Source: Cellulomonas humilata | Lineage (GTDB): Bacteria; Actinomycetota; Actinomycetes; Actinomycetales; Cellulomonadaceae | Reading direction: 5' to 3' | NCBI RefSeq assembly: GCF_030814415.1 | Contig: NZ_JAUSVB010000005.1 | Location: 248,001-312,000, forward strand | Length of the DNA stretch: 64,000 bases | Shown here: one piece after another, positions 32,379 through 41,343 of the stretch | Layout: the number at the start of each line of letters is the position of its first letter | Numbering within the stretch: the stretch's first letter is position 1 | Made by a program: the position numbers and the translations under genes | Notes under the pieces: generated by a model | The model's database searches: none | Told to the model about the DNA's origin: nothing | Seen by the model: the letters and a program-made list of their open reading frames with translations, nothing else

Positions 32379-33923
32379 GTGTCTCTCGAACCTGCGCCCG
32401 GTGCGCCCCTGACCGATCCGGCGCTCGTCGCGCGGCTCCGCGACGACCTCGCCGCTGCTGGCTACGGCGTCGCCGGCGTCGAGGAGGTGCTGGGGGCGGT
32501 CGCCGCCGACGCGCTGCACCGCGAGGAGCCGCTGCCGGCTCTGCGGGCGACGGAGGCGGCTGCCGACGACGTCGTCGCGGCGCTGGTCCGCACGTTCCTG
32601 CTCGGCGTCACCACCGACCGGAGGCTGCTCGACCGTGCGTTCCCGACGCTGACCGTCGGCGGCGCCGAGCGGCTCGGCCTGGTCGAGACCGACGGCGACC
32701 AGGTGCGTGCCCGCGTGGACCTGCGCCCGTACACGGCCGTCGACGGGGGCGGGGAGGTCGACTGGTGGATCGCCTCCGACCTCGGCGAGCTGGCCACCGG
32801 TCAGGCGCTGCGGACCGACCACGTGCTGGGCGTCGGCGGTGCGTCCACGACGCTCGCGCAGGTCACCGTGCGCGACGAGCGGGACCTCGTGCTCGACCTC
32901 GGCACGGGCTGCGGGATCCAGGCGCTGCACGCGTCGCGGCACTCGCGCCGCGTGGTCGGCACCGACATCTCGCGGCGGGCGCTCGCGTTCGCGCGGTTCA
33001 ACGCGGCGCTCGCTGAGCTCGACGGGGCCCAGCTCGATCTGCGCGAGGGGTCGATGCTCGAACCCGTCGCCGACGAGCGGTTCGACCTCGTCGTGAGCAA
33101 CCCGCCGTTCGTCATCACGCCCCGGACGCCGGGGATGCCGTCGTACGAGTACCGCGACGGCGGCCGTTCCGGGGACGCGATCGTGCGCGAGCTGATCGAG
33201 GGCGTCGGCGCGGTGCTGGCACCCGGAGGCGTGGCGCAGCTGCTGGGCAACTGGGAGGTGCGGCGCGGCGAGGAGTGGCACGAGCGCGTCGGCTCCTGGC
33301 TCGACGCCTCCGGTCTGGACGGGTGGGTGGTGCAGCGCGAGCTGCAGGACCCCGCGCAGTACGCCGAGACGTGGATCCGCGACGGCGGCACGACGCCCGA
33401 CCGGGACCGGGCCGCGTGGGCCGTCCGCTACGGGCAGTGGCTGGACGACTTCGCGTCGCGGGACGTCGAGGGCATCGGGTTCGGCTTCGTGACCCTGCGC
33501 AAGCCGCTCGGCGCGCCGACGTTGCGCCGGCTGGAGGAGGTCACCGGAACCGTCCGGCAGCCGCTCGGACCGGCCGTCGCGGCCTCGCTCGTCGCCCACG
33601 ACTGGCTCGCGATGAGCGACGACGACCTGGCAGACCAGCGGCTCGTCGTCGCGCCCGACGTGACCGAGGAGCGGTACCTGACGCCCGGGGACCCGGACCC
33701 GCAGGTGGTGCTGCTGCGCCAGGGCGGTGGCTTCGGTCGCGCTGTGCAGGCCGGGACCGCCCTCGCGGGGTTCGTCGGCGTCTGCGACGGGGAGCTCACG
33801 GTCGGCCAGATCGTCAACGCGCTGGGCGCGCTGCTGGAGGTCCGCGGCGACGCGGTCGCCGCGGACGTCCTCCCGTCGACCCGCGGCCTGGTCCTCGACG
33901 GCCTCCTGCTCCCGGCGGACTAG
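32379..33923 (+). CDS. Class I SAM-dependent methyltransferase (PrmC/HemK-like core)
   Basis: A 514-aa protein. Residues 1-150 form an N-terminal domain; the methyltransferase core has motif I VLDLGTGCGIQALHASRH (about residues 171-188), VVGTDISRRALAFARFN, and VSNPPFVIT, the NPPF motif that binds the target amide or amino group in PrmC and N5/N6 methylases. The C-terminal ~180 residues are not recognised; similar 500-aa proteins are common in Actinobacteria. The target is unknown (ribosomal or release factor, or nucleic acid). GTG at 32379 is chosen because the frame upstream reads through the intergenic repeat; ATGs just upstream are out of frame. Confidence 0.85.
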   Translation: MSLEPAPGAPLTDPALVARLRDDLAAAGYGVAGVEEVLGAVAADALHREEPLPALRATEAAADDVVAALVRTFLLGVTTDRRLLDRAFPTLTVGGAERLGLVETDGDQVRARVDLRPYTAVDGGGEVDWWIASDLGELATGQALRTDHVLGVGGASTTLAQVTVRDERDLVLDLGTGCGIQALHASRHSRRVVGTDISRRALAFARFNAALAELDGAQLDLREGSMLEPVADERFDLVVSNPPFVITPRTPGMPSYEYRDGGRSGDAIVRELIEGVGAVLAPGGVAQLLGNWEVRRGEEWHERVGSWLDASGLDGWVVQRELQDPAQYAETWIRDGGTTPDRDRAAWAVRYGQWLDDFASRDVEGIGFGFVTLRKPLGAPTLRRLEEVTGTVRQPLGPAVAASLVAHDWLAMSDDDLADQRLVVAPDVTEERYLTPGDPDPQVVLLRQGGGFGRAVQAGTALAGFVGVCDGELTVGQIVNALGALLEVRGDAVAADVLPSTRGLVLDGLLLPAD

Positions 33924-33925
33924 AA

Positions 33926-33979
33926 CAGCAACGTCCGCGCTCGAGCGGGCCTGAGCCCACCGGAGTGCGGACGTTGCTG
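33926..33979. repeat. Palindromic intergenic repeat, unit 4 (ACGTCCGC family)
   Basis: CAGCAACGTCCGC (33926-33938) pairs perfectly with GCGGACGTTGCTG (33967-33979); core ACGTCCGC-N28-GCGGACGT is 44 bp. It starts three bases after the methyltransferase stop. Confidence 0.85.
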
Positions 33980-33989
33980 GGCCTGTGGT

Positions 33990-34041
33990 GCTGACGTCCG
34001 CACTCCGAGGGGGAGGGGCCCTCAGGAGTGCGGACGTCAGC
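33990..34041. repeat. Palindromic intergenic repeat, unit 5 (ACGTCCGC family), probable bidirectional terminator
   Basis: GCTGACGTCCGCACTCC (33990-34006) pairs perfectly with GGAGTGCGGACGTCAGC (34025-34041), a 17-bp stem with an 18-base loop; core again 44 bp. Together with unit 4 it fills the gap between the convergent methyltransferase and mannanase genes and could stop transcription from both sides. Confidence 0.85.
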
Positions 34042-34073
34042 GGGGGTGACGCGCGGGCACACGCATCCGTCGG

Positions 34074-37019
34074 TCAGCGGATCTCGACGTCGTCGATCAC
34101 GTGGGTGCCTGCGTTGAAGTACAGGTTCACCTTCTTCACGTCGGCCAGCTGGACGCCGCACTCGGCGCTCAGCGTGGCCAGGTCGACCAGCACGTCGGAC
34201 GTCGGCGCGGAGATCCACCCCACCTGCGCGGTCTCGCACCAGGTCCACGACGACCCCAGCTGCAGGGCCGCCTTGGTGTCGAAGCCGGTGGTGGACACCA
34301 CGTCGAACCGCAGCTCCGTGCGCCCGGTCCAGTCACCGGTCGACGGACCGAACCCGAACCAGCCGCCGTCCGGCGACGCGGCGGCGATCGTCAGCGCCCC
34401 ACCGTCCGCCGTGGCGGTCCCGCCGGCCCCGTCGAGCGGACCCCAGCCCTGGGTGCCGTCGGCGAAGTCGGAGAGCACGACGGGCTCCAGCGGCGTCGGT
34501 CGGTGGTCGTACCGGTCGAGGTACCCGGCGAAGTCACCGCGCGTGACGACCTTGAGGACGCCGAACCTGGTGGCCGACGTCGGCACGACGATGCCGGTCT
34601 CGGTCGCCCAGGCGATGGCCTTGCTGAACGGGTGCCACGACGGGACGTCGGTGAACGCCTCCGGCGCCGCGGGCTCGGGCGACCCCGCCAGCCGCCAGAG
34701 CAGCTCGACCGCGGACGAGCGGTCGAGCGGCGCCTTCGGCAGGAACAGCGGGATGGTCGTGTCGACGAGCTTCTCGTGCGCCAGCCACTCGATCTCGTTG
34801 TACAGCGCGTGCTTCTTGGGCACGTCGAGGAACGTCGGCTTCTTCGCCGTGGGGACGAAGGTGGCCTCGGAGTAGCGGTAGAGGAGCGACGCCACGGCCT
34901 CGCGGGTCTCCGGCTTGGTCGGCCGGAACGTGCCGTCCTTGTAGCCGTCGTCGAGACCCTGGTCGTGCAGCCAGATGATGCTGTCGACGTTGGCGGAACC
35001 CGGGGGAACGTCTGAGAAGAGGGGCGGCGGCTCGACCCCCGGCAGGGCGGCGATGTCGTCGACCACGATGCTTCCCGACGGGTCGCCGGTGCCGCCGTCG
35101 GCCGCGTTGACGTAGATGTTGAACTGCGAGATCGCCTTCAGGTCCGCGTCGCTGATGCGCCGGTTGGCGTTGGCGGTGTCCCAGGGAGCCGGCCGCCAGT
35201 CGACGAACGGGAAGGTCACCACCCCGGCCTCGGTGCCCGCCAGCGACGGGTACGCCTCGTAGGAGACGCCGCCGGCCACGAGCTGGAGCACCATCTTGTT
35301 GCCCGAGCCGTCAGGCTTGACCCAGAGCGCTAGCTCGTTGAAGTCGGACCAGTCGCCGCTGATCTGCTTCCCGAAGCCGGTGTAGGTCTGCGTGGCGAAG
35401 TCGTAGTCCATCCGCAGCGCCTTCGACGACCCGCTCGTGTCGAGCGAGAGCGTGTTGGCGCCGTAGGAGACGTACTCGGCCCGTAGCGCGGTGTCGTCGC
35501 CGTAGCCCTCGTAGTCGTCGACGACGCCTGGTCCGAACGTCGGTCGCGGCCCGAGGACCACGGACGAGCTCTCGGTGAGCACCTCGACGCCGTCGACGTC
35601 CACGTGCACGGTGAGCGTCTGGGTGCTGTTGTCCAGCTGCGCCGCGGGGATGTCCCACGGAGCCGACCACCACAGGCCGTCACCGGGGGTGAGCTCGATC
35701 TCGGTGTCACCGACCGTGGCGTAGACGCGGTCGGCGTCGACGTTCTGGACGGTGGCGCGGATGGTCGTCGGCGACGTCGCGACGCGGGCGCTGTCCGCCG
35801 GGGAGGCGATGTGCAGGACCGGGCCGGCGGGCGTCGTGTCCACGTCACGGTCGAAGGCACCCGTGACCTCGCTCGCGAACAGCGTGTACGGATCGGCCGC
35901 GTAGTCCAGGAAGTCGGGCAGCAGAGCGTCACCGGTCACGGGCACGTAGTGCTGACCGGCGTCGAAGTTGGCCCACGTCTCCATGTACGCGTTGCGGCTG
36001 GCCTTCGGGTCAGCCTTGATGGCGGCCAGCACCTTGGTGAACCACGTCGAGGGGCTCGAGCCTGTGCTGCCGACGCCGTTGGTCACGCCGAACTCGGTGA
36101 ACGCGGAGACCTTGCCCTTGGCGTCGGCGAGGTCGGCGATCATGCCGAGGTCCGTGACCAGGCCGTCGAGGAACGCGGCCGAGCCGGTGTTGTCGTACGC
36201 GTCGAGGCCGAAGACGTCGACGAACTCGTCGCCGGGGTAGGTGCGCAGGTACGTGTCGGAGTTCCCGCCGAACCCGCTGCCGGGACCGAACGCGTACAGG
36301 AAGTTGGAGACGCCCTTGACGTCGCGCAGGTACTCGACCGTGTAGCGGAACAGCTCCTTGTACTCGCCGGGGGAGCCGAACGCAGCCCCCCACCAGAACC
36401 AGGAGCCCGCGTTCTCGTGCCACGGCCGGAAGATGATCGGGATGAGCTCGCCCTCGGCGTCGCGGGCGCCGTCCGCCGCGGCGGCGATGTTGTCCAGGTA
36501 CGCGTTGAGGTCGGCGTTCTTCGCGCCGCCGGGCAGGACCGCGCGCAGCGTGTCGCCCGTGGTGTCGTAGAAGCTGCCGCCGGTGACGAAGTTCTCCATG
36601 TGCGCGGACAGCGTGTTGATGCCGCCGAGACCGTGCGCCTTCTCGATGTAGTCGTCGAGGGCAGCGATGTTCTGCGCGGTCGTGTTGCTCGCCGAGCCCG
36701 GGGCCTCGTCGCCCTGCAGGATCAGCGTGTCCCAGCCGAAGACCGCCGGGAAGTCGCCGGTCATGTTCTTGACGTCGGACGTGGTGCCGTCCGCGCCGCT
36801 CACGGTCAGGCCGTACGACGTCGTGTGCTGGTGTCCGAACAGGATGCCCTCGCCGCGGATGCCGTCGAGGTAGGAGAACAGCGACCGGGTCGCCGGGCTG
36901 GCGTCCGGGTCGACGATGGTGACGGTCTCGGCCGCCTGGGCGGGCAGTGCCACGAGCCCGCTGAGCGCCGCTGCGGTGATCCCCGCAGTCAGGGCGCGCG
37001 CGAGATGACGGTTCTTCAT
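34074..37019 (-). CDS. man26A: Secreted modular GH26 beta-mannanase with SLH modules
   Basis: A 981-aa exported enzyme cutting beta-1,4-mannan. Signal peptide 1-29 (ends PAQAA); GH26 catalytic domain about 32-385 with acid/base E202 in RPWHENAGSWFWW and nucleophile E309 in AFTEFGV; Ig-like segment about 398-490; carbohydrate-binding-like module about 495-660; three SLH-like repeats (about 667-718, 729-780, 789-838) starting FSDVPPG, FLDVPKK, FTDVPSW; C-terminal beta-sandwich about 848-981. The order matches Cellulomonas fimi Man26A, where SLH modules are thought to hold the enzyme at the cell surface. AGGAGG is 4 bases before the ATG. It stands alone and ends against repeats 4-5. Confidence 0.93.
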   Translation of the reverse strand: MKNRHLARALTAGITAAALSGLVALPAQAAETVTIVDPDASPATRSLFSYLDGIRGEGILFGHQHTTSYGLTVSGADGTTSDVKNMTGDFPAVFGWDTLILQGDEAPGSASNTTAQNIAALDDYIEKAHGLGGINTLSAHMENFVTGGSFYDTTGDTLRAVLPGGAKNADLNAYLDNIAAAADGARDAEGELIPIIFRPWHENAGSWFWWGAAFGSPGEYKELFRYTVEYLRDVKGVSNFLYAFGPGSGFGGNSDTYLRTYPGDEFVDVFGLDAYDNTGSAAFLDGLVTDLGMIADLADAKGKVSAFTEFGVTNGVGSTGSSPSTWFTKVLAAIKADPKASRNAYMETWANFDAGQHYVPVTGDALLPDFLDYAADPYTLFASEVTGAFDRDVDTTPAGPVLHIASPADSARVATSPTTIRATVQNVDADRVYATVGDTEIELTPGDGLWWSAPWDIPAAQLDNSTQTLTVHVDVDGVEVLTESSSVVLGPRPTFGPGVVDDYEGYGDDTALRAEYVSYGANTLSLDTSGSSKALRMDYDFATQTYTGFGKQISGDWSDFNELALWVKPDGSGNKMVLQLVAGGVSYEAYPSLAGTEAGVVTFPFVDWRPAPWDTANANRRISDADLKAISQFNIYVNAADGGTGDPSGSIVVDDIAALPGVEPPPLFSDVPPGSANVDSIIWLHDQGLDDGYKDGTFRPTKPETREAVASLLYRYSEATFVPTAKKPTFLDVPKKHALYNEIEWLAHEKLVDTTIPLFLPKAPLDRSSAVELLWRLAGSPEPAAPEAFTDVPSWHPFSKAIAWATETGIVVPTSATRFGVLKVVTRGDFAGYLDRYDHRPTPLEPVVLSDFADGTQGWGPLDGAGGTATADGGALTIAAASPDGGWFGFGPSTGDWTGRTELRFDVVSTTGFDTKAALQLGSSWTWCETAQVGWISAPTSDVLVDLATLSAECGVQLADVKKVNLYFNAGTHVIDDVEIR

Positions 37020-37119
37020 TGAACCTCCTGGGTGGTCTCGAACCGCACAGACCGGGCGGTCGCGGACGAGGCGGAGCAGAGTTAGTCAAGTTACCAAAGA
37101 AAGGGTCGAACCGGACAGA

Positions 37120-37134
37120 CCCGAAACGTTTGGG
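37120..37134. promoter_or_regulatory. Candidate LacI-type operator upstream of man26A
   Basis: CCCGAAACGTTTGGG (37120-37134) is a near-palindrome centred on AAACGTTT, of the kind bound by LacI-family regulators of polysaccharide use. It lies 101 bp upstream of the man26A start and about 180 bp before the HlyD-like gene. The AT-richer stretch 37083-37104 between it and man26A may hold the promoter. Confidence 0.4.
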
Positions 37135-37164
37135 TGCTGAACCGCCGCTGCCGTCGGTCGAACA

Positions 37165-37240
37165 AGCCATGAGTGACGCCAACCGACCAGGTGACGGCAC
37201 TCATGGCTCGTTCGTGACTCACAGGTCAGCCACAGGTCAG
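37165..37240. repeat. Inverted repeat and spaced direct repeats in the man26A/HlyD gap
   Basis: AGCCATGAGTG (37165-37175) pairs perfectly with CACTCATGGCT (37198-37208). Just downstream CACAGGTCAG occurs at 37220-37229 and 37231-37240, 11 bp apart. No gene is supportable in the gap, so these are likely regulatory for the divergent genes. Confidence 0.6.
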
Positions 37241-37313
37241 TGCTACGGGCAGCCCAGCGCGCCTCCCTACGTTCGGCCCAGGTCAATCGGCCGGGTCGAC
37301 GTGAGGGATGGGT

Positions 37314-38468
37314 ATGCAGCACGTATGGAGGCGGACGACGCCGCTGACGAGGACGGTCACCGCCGTCGTCCTCGTCGCGCTCGTGGCCGCGGGCATCTGG
37401 TGGTTCGGGATCAGGGACGCGTCGGCGGCGTCGGCCGAGTCGGTCACGCGGACGGTGGCGGCGAGCCTGACGACGATGCAGAAGTCGGTCAGCGGCAGCG
37501 GGACGCTGACGCCGTCGGTGCAGGAGGACGTCAGCTTCGAGGTCACCGGCACGGTCACCGCGGTCCCCGTGGCGGTCGGCCAGACGGTCACGGTCGGGCA
37601 GCCGCTCGCGACGGTCGACACCCTGCAGCTGACCGCGGACCTGCTCCAGGCGAAGGCCACGCTGGCCGACGCGCAGGCGAAGCTGGCCGACGCCTCCGGC
37701 ACCGCGCAGGTCGCGGCCGCGCAGGCGCAGGTCGACGTCGCCCAGTCGGGGGTGGACACCGCCCAGTCCGCGATGGACGGCGCCACCCTGACGGCGCCCG
37801 TCGCCGGGCTGCTCACCGCGGTGAACGTCGAGGTCGGCGACGCCGTGGGGAGCAGCGCCGGACCGTCCGCGTCAGGCGAGACCGAGGCGCAGTTCACCAT
37901 CGTCGGCACCGACGCCTGGGAGGTCGAGGTCACGGTCTCTGACGCGGACGTCGCGCTGATCGAGGTCGAGGACCAGGCGGAGGTCACGCTCGACGGCGGA
38001 GGCGAGCCCGTGTTCGGCACCATCAGCGCGATCGGCCTGCTGTCCACCAGCGACAGCGGCGTCGCGGCCTACCCCGTGACGGTCGCCGTCACGGGCGACC
38101 AGGAGGGCCTGCACGACGGGGTCGCCGCGGAGGTCGAGCTGGTCTACGAGCGCCGCACCGACGTGCTGACCGTGCCCAGCCTCGCGGTCGCCACCGCGGC
38201 CGACGGCACGACGACCGTGCAGCAGACGGACTCCGACGGCGAGCTCGTCGACGTCCCGGTGACGACCGGCGAGACCTCCGGGAACGTCACGGAGATCACG
38301 GAGGGGCTGGCCGAGGGCGACGAGGTGGTGCTCGCGGTCTTTACGCCCGGCACCGGCGGCACCGGCCGGCAGAACCAGGGCACGTTCCCCGAGGGCGGGT
38401 TCCAGGGCGGTCCCCCCGACGGCGGCGACGGTCCGGTCTTCCAGCAGGGCGGTCCGGCCAATGGTTGA
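37314..38468 (+). CDS. HlyD/MacA-type membrane-fusion adaptor protein 1
   Basis: About 384 aa: one N-terminal membrane helix (AVVLVALVAAGIWWFG), then the HlyD pattern of beta-barrel, lipoyl half-motifs ([21 protein letters not shown] and LTAPVAGLLTAVNVEVGDAVG, given in part), an alpha hairpin with LADAQAKLADA, and a C-terminal barrel (VYERRTDVLTVPSLAVATA). The last ~40 residues are Gly/Pro/Gln-rich. It should bridge an ABC permease to the envelope. GAGGGA before 37314 favours that ATG; an in-frame ATG at 37308 is possible. It overlaps the ATPase gene by 8 bp. Confidence 0.87.
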   Translation: MQHVWRRTTPLTRTVTAVVLVALVAAGIWWFGIRDASAASAESVTRTVAASLTTMQKSVSGSGTLTPSVQEDVSFEVTGTVTAVPVAVGQTVTVGQPLATVDTLQLTADLLQAKATLADAQAKLADASGTAQVAAAQAQVDVAQSGVDTAQSAMDGATLTAPVAGLLTAVNVEVGDAVGSSAGPSASGETEAQFTIVGTDAWEVEVTVSDADVALIEVEDQAEVTLDGGGEPVFGTISAIGLLSTSDSGVAAYPVTVAVTGDQEGLHDGVAAEVELVYERRTDVLTVPSLAVATAADGTTTVQQTDSDGELVDVPVTTGETSGNVTEITEGLAEGDEVVLAVFTPGTGGTGRQNQGTFPEGGFQGGPPDGGDGPVFQQGGPANG

Positions 38469-39180
38469 GCTCGCGTCGCCGCGCGTCGAGCGGCGCACCG
38501 ATGCCGTCATCGACCTCGTCGGTGTCACCAAGACCTACACGTCCGGCAGCATCGAGTTCGAGGCCCTGCGCGGCGTCGACCTGCGGATCGAGCCCGGTGA
38601 GTACGTCGCGGTGATGGGCCCGTCGGGCTCGGGCAAGTCGACGCTGATGAACATCCTCGGCTGCCTGGACACCCTCACCCGCGGCTCGTACCACCTGGCG
38701 GGCGAGGACGTGGGGGAGCTCGACGAGATCGACCTCGCCGACATCCGCAACCGGCGCATCGGCTTCGTGTTCCAGCAGTTCCACCTGCTGCCGTCGCTGT
38801 CGGCGTGGCGCAACGTCGAGCTCCCGCTGGTCTACGGCCGGGTGCCGACCGCGGTCCGCCGCGACCGTGCGGTGGCCGCGCTCGACCGGGTGGGCCTGGC
38901 CGACCGGCTCGACAACCGACCGGGCGAGCTCTCGGGCGGCCAGCAGCAGCGCGTCGCGGTGGCCCGCGCCCTCGTCGGCGAGCCTGCCCTGCTCCTCGCC
39001 GACGAGCCCACGGGCAACCTCGACTCGACGTCCACACAGGATGTCCTGTCGCTCTTCGACGAGCTGCACGCGCAGGGCCGCACGATCGTCCTGATCACGC
39101 ACGAGGCCGACGTCGCCGCCCGCGCGGACCGGATCGTGCGGGTGCACGACGGACTGATCGTCTCGGACGGTGCCCGATGA
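38461..39180 (+). CDS. ABC transporter ATP-binding protein (MacB/LolD type)
   Basis: A 239-aa ATPase. Walker [10 protein letters not shown] (about 53-61), Q-loop [12 protein letters not shown], signature [15 protein letters not shown], Walker [14 protein letters not shown], and H-loop ITHEAD are all present. [14 protein letters not shown] and FQQFHLL are diagnostic of the MacB/LolD subfamily, which works with FtsX-like permeases by mechanotransmission rather than by passing substrate through the membrane. It overlaps both neighbouring genes. Confidence 0.95.
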   Translation: MVELASPRVERRTDAVIDLVGVTKTYTSGSIEFEALRGVDLRIEPGEYVAVMGPSGSGKSTLMNILGCLDTLTRGSYHLAGEDVGELDEIDLADIRNRRIGFVFQQFHLLPSLSAWRNVELPLVYGRVPTAVRRDRAVAALDRVGLADRLDNRPGELSGGQQQRVAVARALVGEPALLLADEPTGNLDSTSTQDVLSLFDELHAQGRTIVLITHEADVAARADRIVRVHDGLIVSDGAR

Positions 39181-40409
39181 CCTGGACCGAGACCCTGCGC
39201 ACGGGCTGGTCGGCCGTCACGTCGCACGCGATGCGGTCGATCCTCACGGTGCTCGGCATCCTCATCGGCATCGCCGCGGTGATCCTCACGGTCGGCCTCG
39301 GGCTCGGCACGCAGAAGGACGTGAGCGCGCAGATCAGCCAGCTGGGCAGCGACCTGCTCATCGTCCGGCCGGGCAGCAGCACCAGCACCGAGGGCGTCCG
39401 CGGCGGCTTCGGCTCGCGCACGACCCTCACGACGGCCGACGCCGAGGCGCTCGACTCGTCGGTCAACGCTCCCGACATCGGCAAGGTCGCCGCCGAGAAG
39501 ACGTCGTCCGCGTCGCTCGAGGCCAACGACACCAACTGGACCACCAGCGTCGTCGGCACCAGCACGGACTGGCTCGACGTCCGCGGCCGCACGCTCGCGT
39601 CCGGCGAGTTCTTCACGGCCGACGACGAGGCGTCCCGGGCGGCGGTCGTCGTGCTCGGGCCGTCCACCGCCGAGGAGCTGTTCGGGTCCACCCGCGTGGT
39701 GGGCCAGACCGTGACCGTCGGCGACACCGACCTGCGGGTGGTCGGCGTCCTGGAGGCCGAGGGTGCGTCCGGCGAGAGCGACCTGGACGACCTCGCGGTC
39801 ATCCCGATGTCGACCGCGGCGGACACGCTCGTCGGCGGCCAGGACCGCAACGCCGTCTCGACGATCTACGTGCAGGCTGCGTCGGCGAGCCAGCTCAACG
39901 CCGCCTACCAGGAGGCGCAGGCCCTGCTGCTCAACCTGCACGGGATCACCGACGCCGGCAGCGCCGACTTCACCATCAACAGCCAGGACGCCCTGGTCTC
40001 CACGGCGACCGCGGTCTACAAGACCCTCACGGTCCTGCTCACCGGCATCGCGGCCCTGTCCCTGCTGGTCGGCGGCATCGGGGTCATGAACATCATGCTC
40101 GTGTCGGTCACCGAGCGGACCCGCGAGATCGGTCTGCGCAAGGCGCTCGGCGCCCCGCCGTGGGCAATCCGCCGGCAGTTCCTGGTCGAGGCCGGCGTGC
40201 TCGGCCTGGCCGGCGGCGTGCTGGGTGCGGTCCTCGGGATCGTCGCCGCGCAGGTCCTGCCCGGGCTCCTCGACACCTCGGTCGTCGTCTCCGGCGCGGC
40301 CGTCGCCGGGTCCGTCGTCGTCGCGATGGGCATCGGCCTGGTGTTCGGCGTCTACCCCGCCACGCGCGCCGCGCGACTGGCCCCCATCGACGCGCTGCGC
40401 GCGGAGTAA
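39177..40409 (+). CDS. MacB/FtsX-type ABC permease
   Basis: A 410-aa protein: first helix [21 protein letters not shown], a large extracytoplasmic MacB periplasmic-core-like domain (about residues 45-280), then three C-terminal helices with [20 protein letters not shown] and [20 protein letters not shown], the FtsX hallmark. It ends [16 protein letters not shown], typical of the family. It forms the transporter with the ATPase (ATGA overlap) and the adaptor upstream. It may export a peptide, lipid or glycan, or act as an envelope-stress device. Confidence 0.93.
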   Translation: MTWTETLRTGWSAVTSHAMRSILTVLGILIGIAAVILTVGLGLGTQKDVSAQISQLGSDLLIVRPGSSTSTEGVRGGFGSRTTLTTADAEALDSSVNAPDIGKVAAEKTSSASLEANDTNWTTSVVGTSTDWLDVRGRTLASGEFFTADDEASRAAVVVLGPSTAEELFGSTRVVGQTVTVGDTDLRVVGVLEAEGASGESDLDDLAVIPMSTAADTLVGGQDRNAVSTIYVQAASASQLNAAYQEAQALLLNLHGITDAGSADFTINSQDALVSTATAVYKTLTVLLTGIAALSLLVGGIGVMNIMLVSVTERTREIGLRKALGAPPWAIRRQFLVEAGVLGLAGGVLGAVLGIVAAQVLPGLLDTSVVVSGAAVAGSVVVAMGIGLVFGVYPATRAARLAPIDALRAE

Positions 40410-40434
40410 CCCACCCTCAGCAAGGAGTCACCCC

Positions 40435-41343
40435 ATGTCCCTGACCACGCGACACCGCACCGCCCTGGTGCTCCCGGCGCTCGCCGCGGCCACGGTCCTC
40501 GTGCTCGCCGGCTGCACCGGAACTCCCTCGTCGGCCGCAGCACCCGACGACGACTCGACAGCCGCCATCCGGCAGGGCGACGGGCCGCAGCGCTCCGGCC
40601 CGGGCGGCGGAGGCGGGGCGTCCGGAGAGATCGCGTCCGTCACCGGCACCGTCATGCAGCTCCGGTCGACGGATGCGCAGACCGCGGTGACCTGGACCGA
40701 CGCCACCACGTTCTCCGCGACGGTTGACGGCACGCTCGCCGATGTAACGGTCGGGTCGTGCGTCGTGGCGGTGTCCGCCAGCACGAGCGACACCGACACC
40801 GACTCCAGTGCTCCGATCGAGGCGACGAGCATCCAGATCACGCAGCCGACCGACGACGGCACCTGTGCCGGCGGCTTCGGTGGCGGGCCGGCCTTCGGTG
40901 GTGACCGGCCCGACGGGGCGCCGACCGACATGCCGACGATGCCCGAGGGGGAGCGGCCCGACGGCGCCCCCACCGACCTGCCGCCCGGCGGTGGCATGCG
41001 GTCGTTCAGCGGCGGCGCCATCGGCACGGTCACCGCGGTCGACGGCAGCACGCTGACGGTCGAGACCGCGGGTCCCGACGACGAGACGACGACCCGCACG
41101 GTCACCGTGACCGACGCGACCACGTACACGACGTCCGTCACCGCGGACGCCTCGGCGATCGTCGTCGGCCAGTGCGCCAGCGCGCGCGGCGAGGCCGACG
41201 ACAGCGGCAAGGTGACGGCGACGAGCATCGCGGTGTCCGCGCCGACCGACGGGGAGTGCTCTGCCGGGATGGTCCAGCGCTTCGGTGGCGGTCCCGGCGG
41301 CGGCCCGCAGGGCTCCACGCAGGACGGTGGCACCGATGCCTGA
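40435..41343 (+). CDS. Lipoprotein with two DUF5666-like domains
   Basis: A 302-aa lipoprotein: signal peptide with lipobox LAGC (Cys about residue 27), then two similar beta-barrel units, GEIASVTGTVMQLRSTD ... VTWTDATTFSATVDG ... VGSCVVAV, and GAIGTVTAVDGSTLTVETAG ... VTDATTYTTSVTA ... VGQCASARG. This V-T-x-V-x-G-x-x-[IL]-x-V layout fits DUF5666. The units are joined by Gly/Pro/Met-rich linkers (GGGPAFGGDRPDGAPTDMP). It lies between transporter and second adaptor, so an accessory or substrate-handling role is plausible. AAGGAG precedes the ATG. It overlaps the next gene by 8 bp. Confidence 0.8.
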   Translation: MSLTTRHRTALVLPALAAATVLVLAGCTGTPSSAAAPDDDSTAAIRQGDGPQRSGPGGGGGASGEIASVTGTVMQLRSTDAQTAVTWTDATTFSATVDGTLADVTVGSCVVAVSASTSDTDTDSSAPIEATSIQITQPTDDGTCAGGFGGGPAFGGDRPDGAPTDMPTMPEGERPDGAPTDLPPGGGMRSFSGGAIGTVTAVDGSTLTVETAGPDDETTTRTVTVTDATTYTTSVTADASAIVVGQCASARGEADDSGKVTATSIAVSAPTDGECSAGMVQRFGGGPGGGPQGSTQDGGTDA

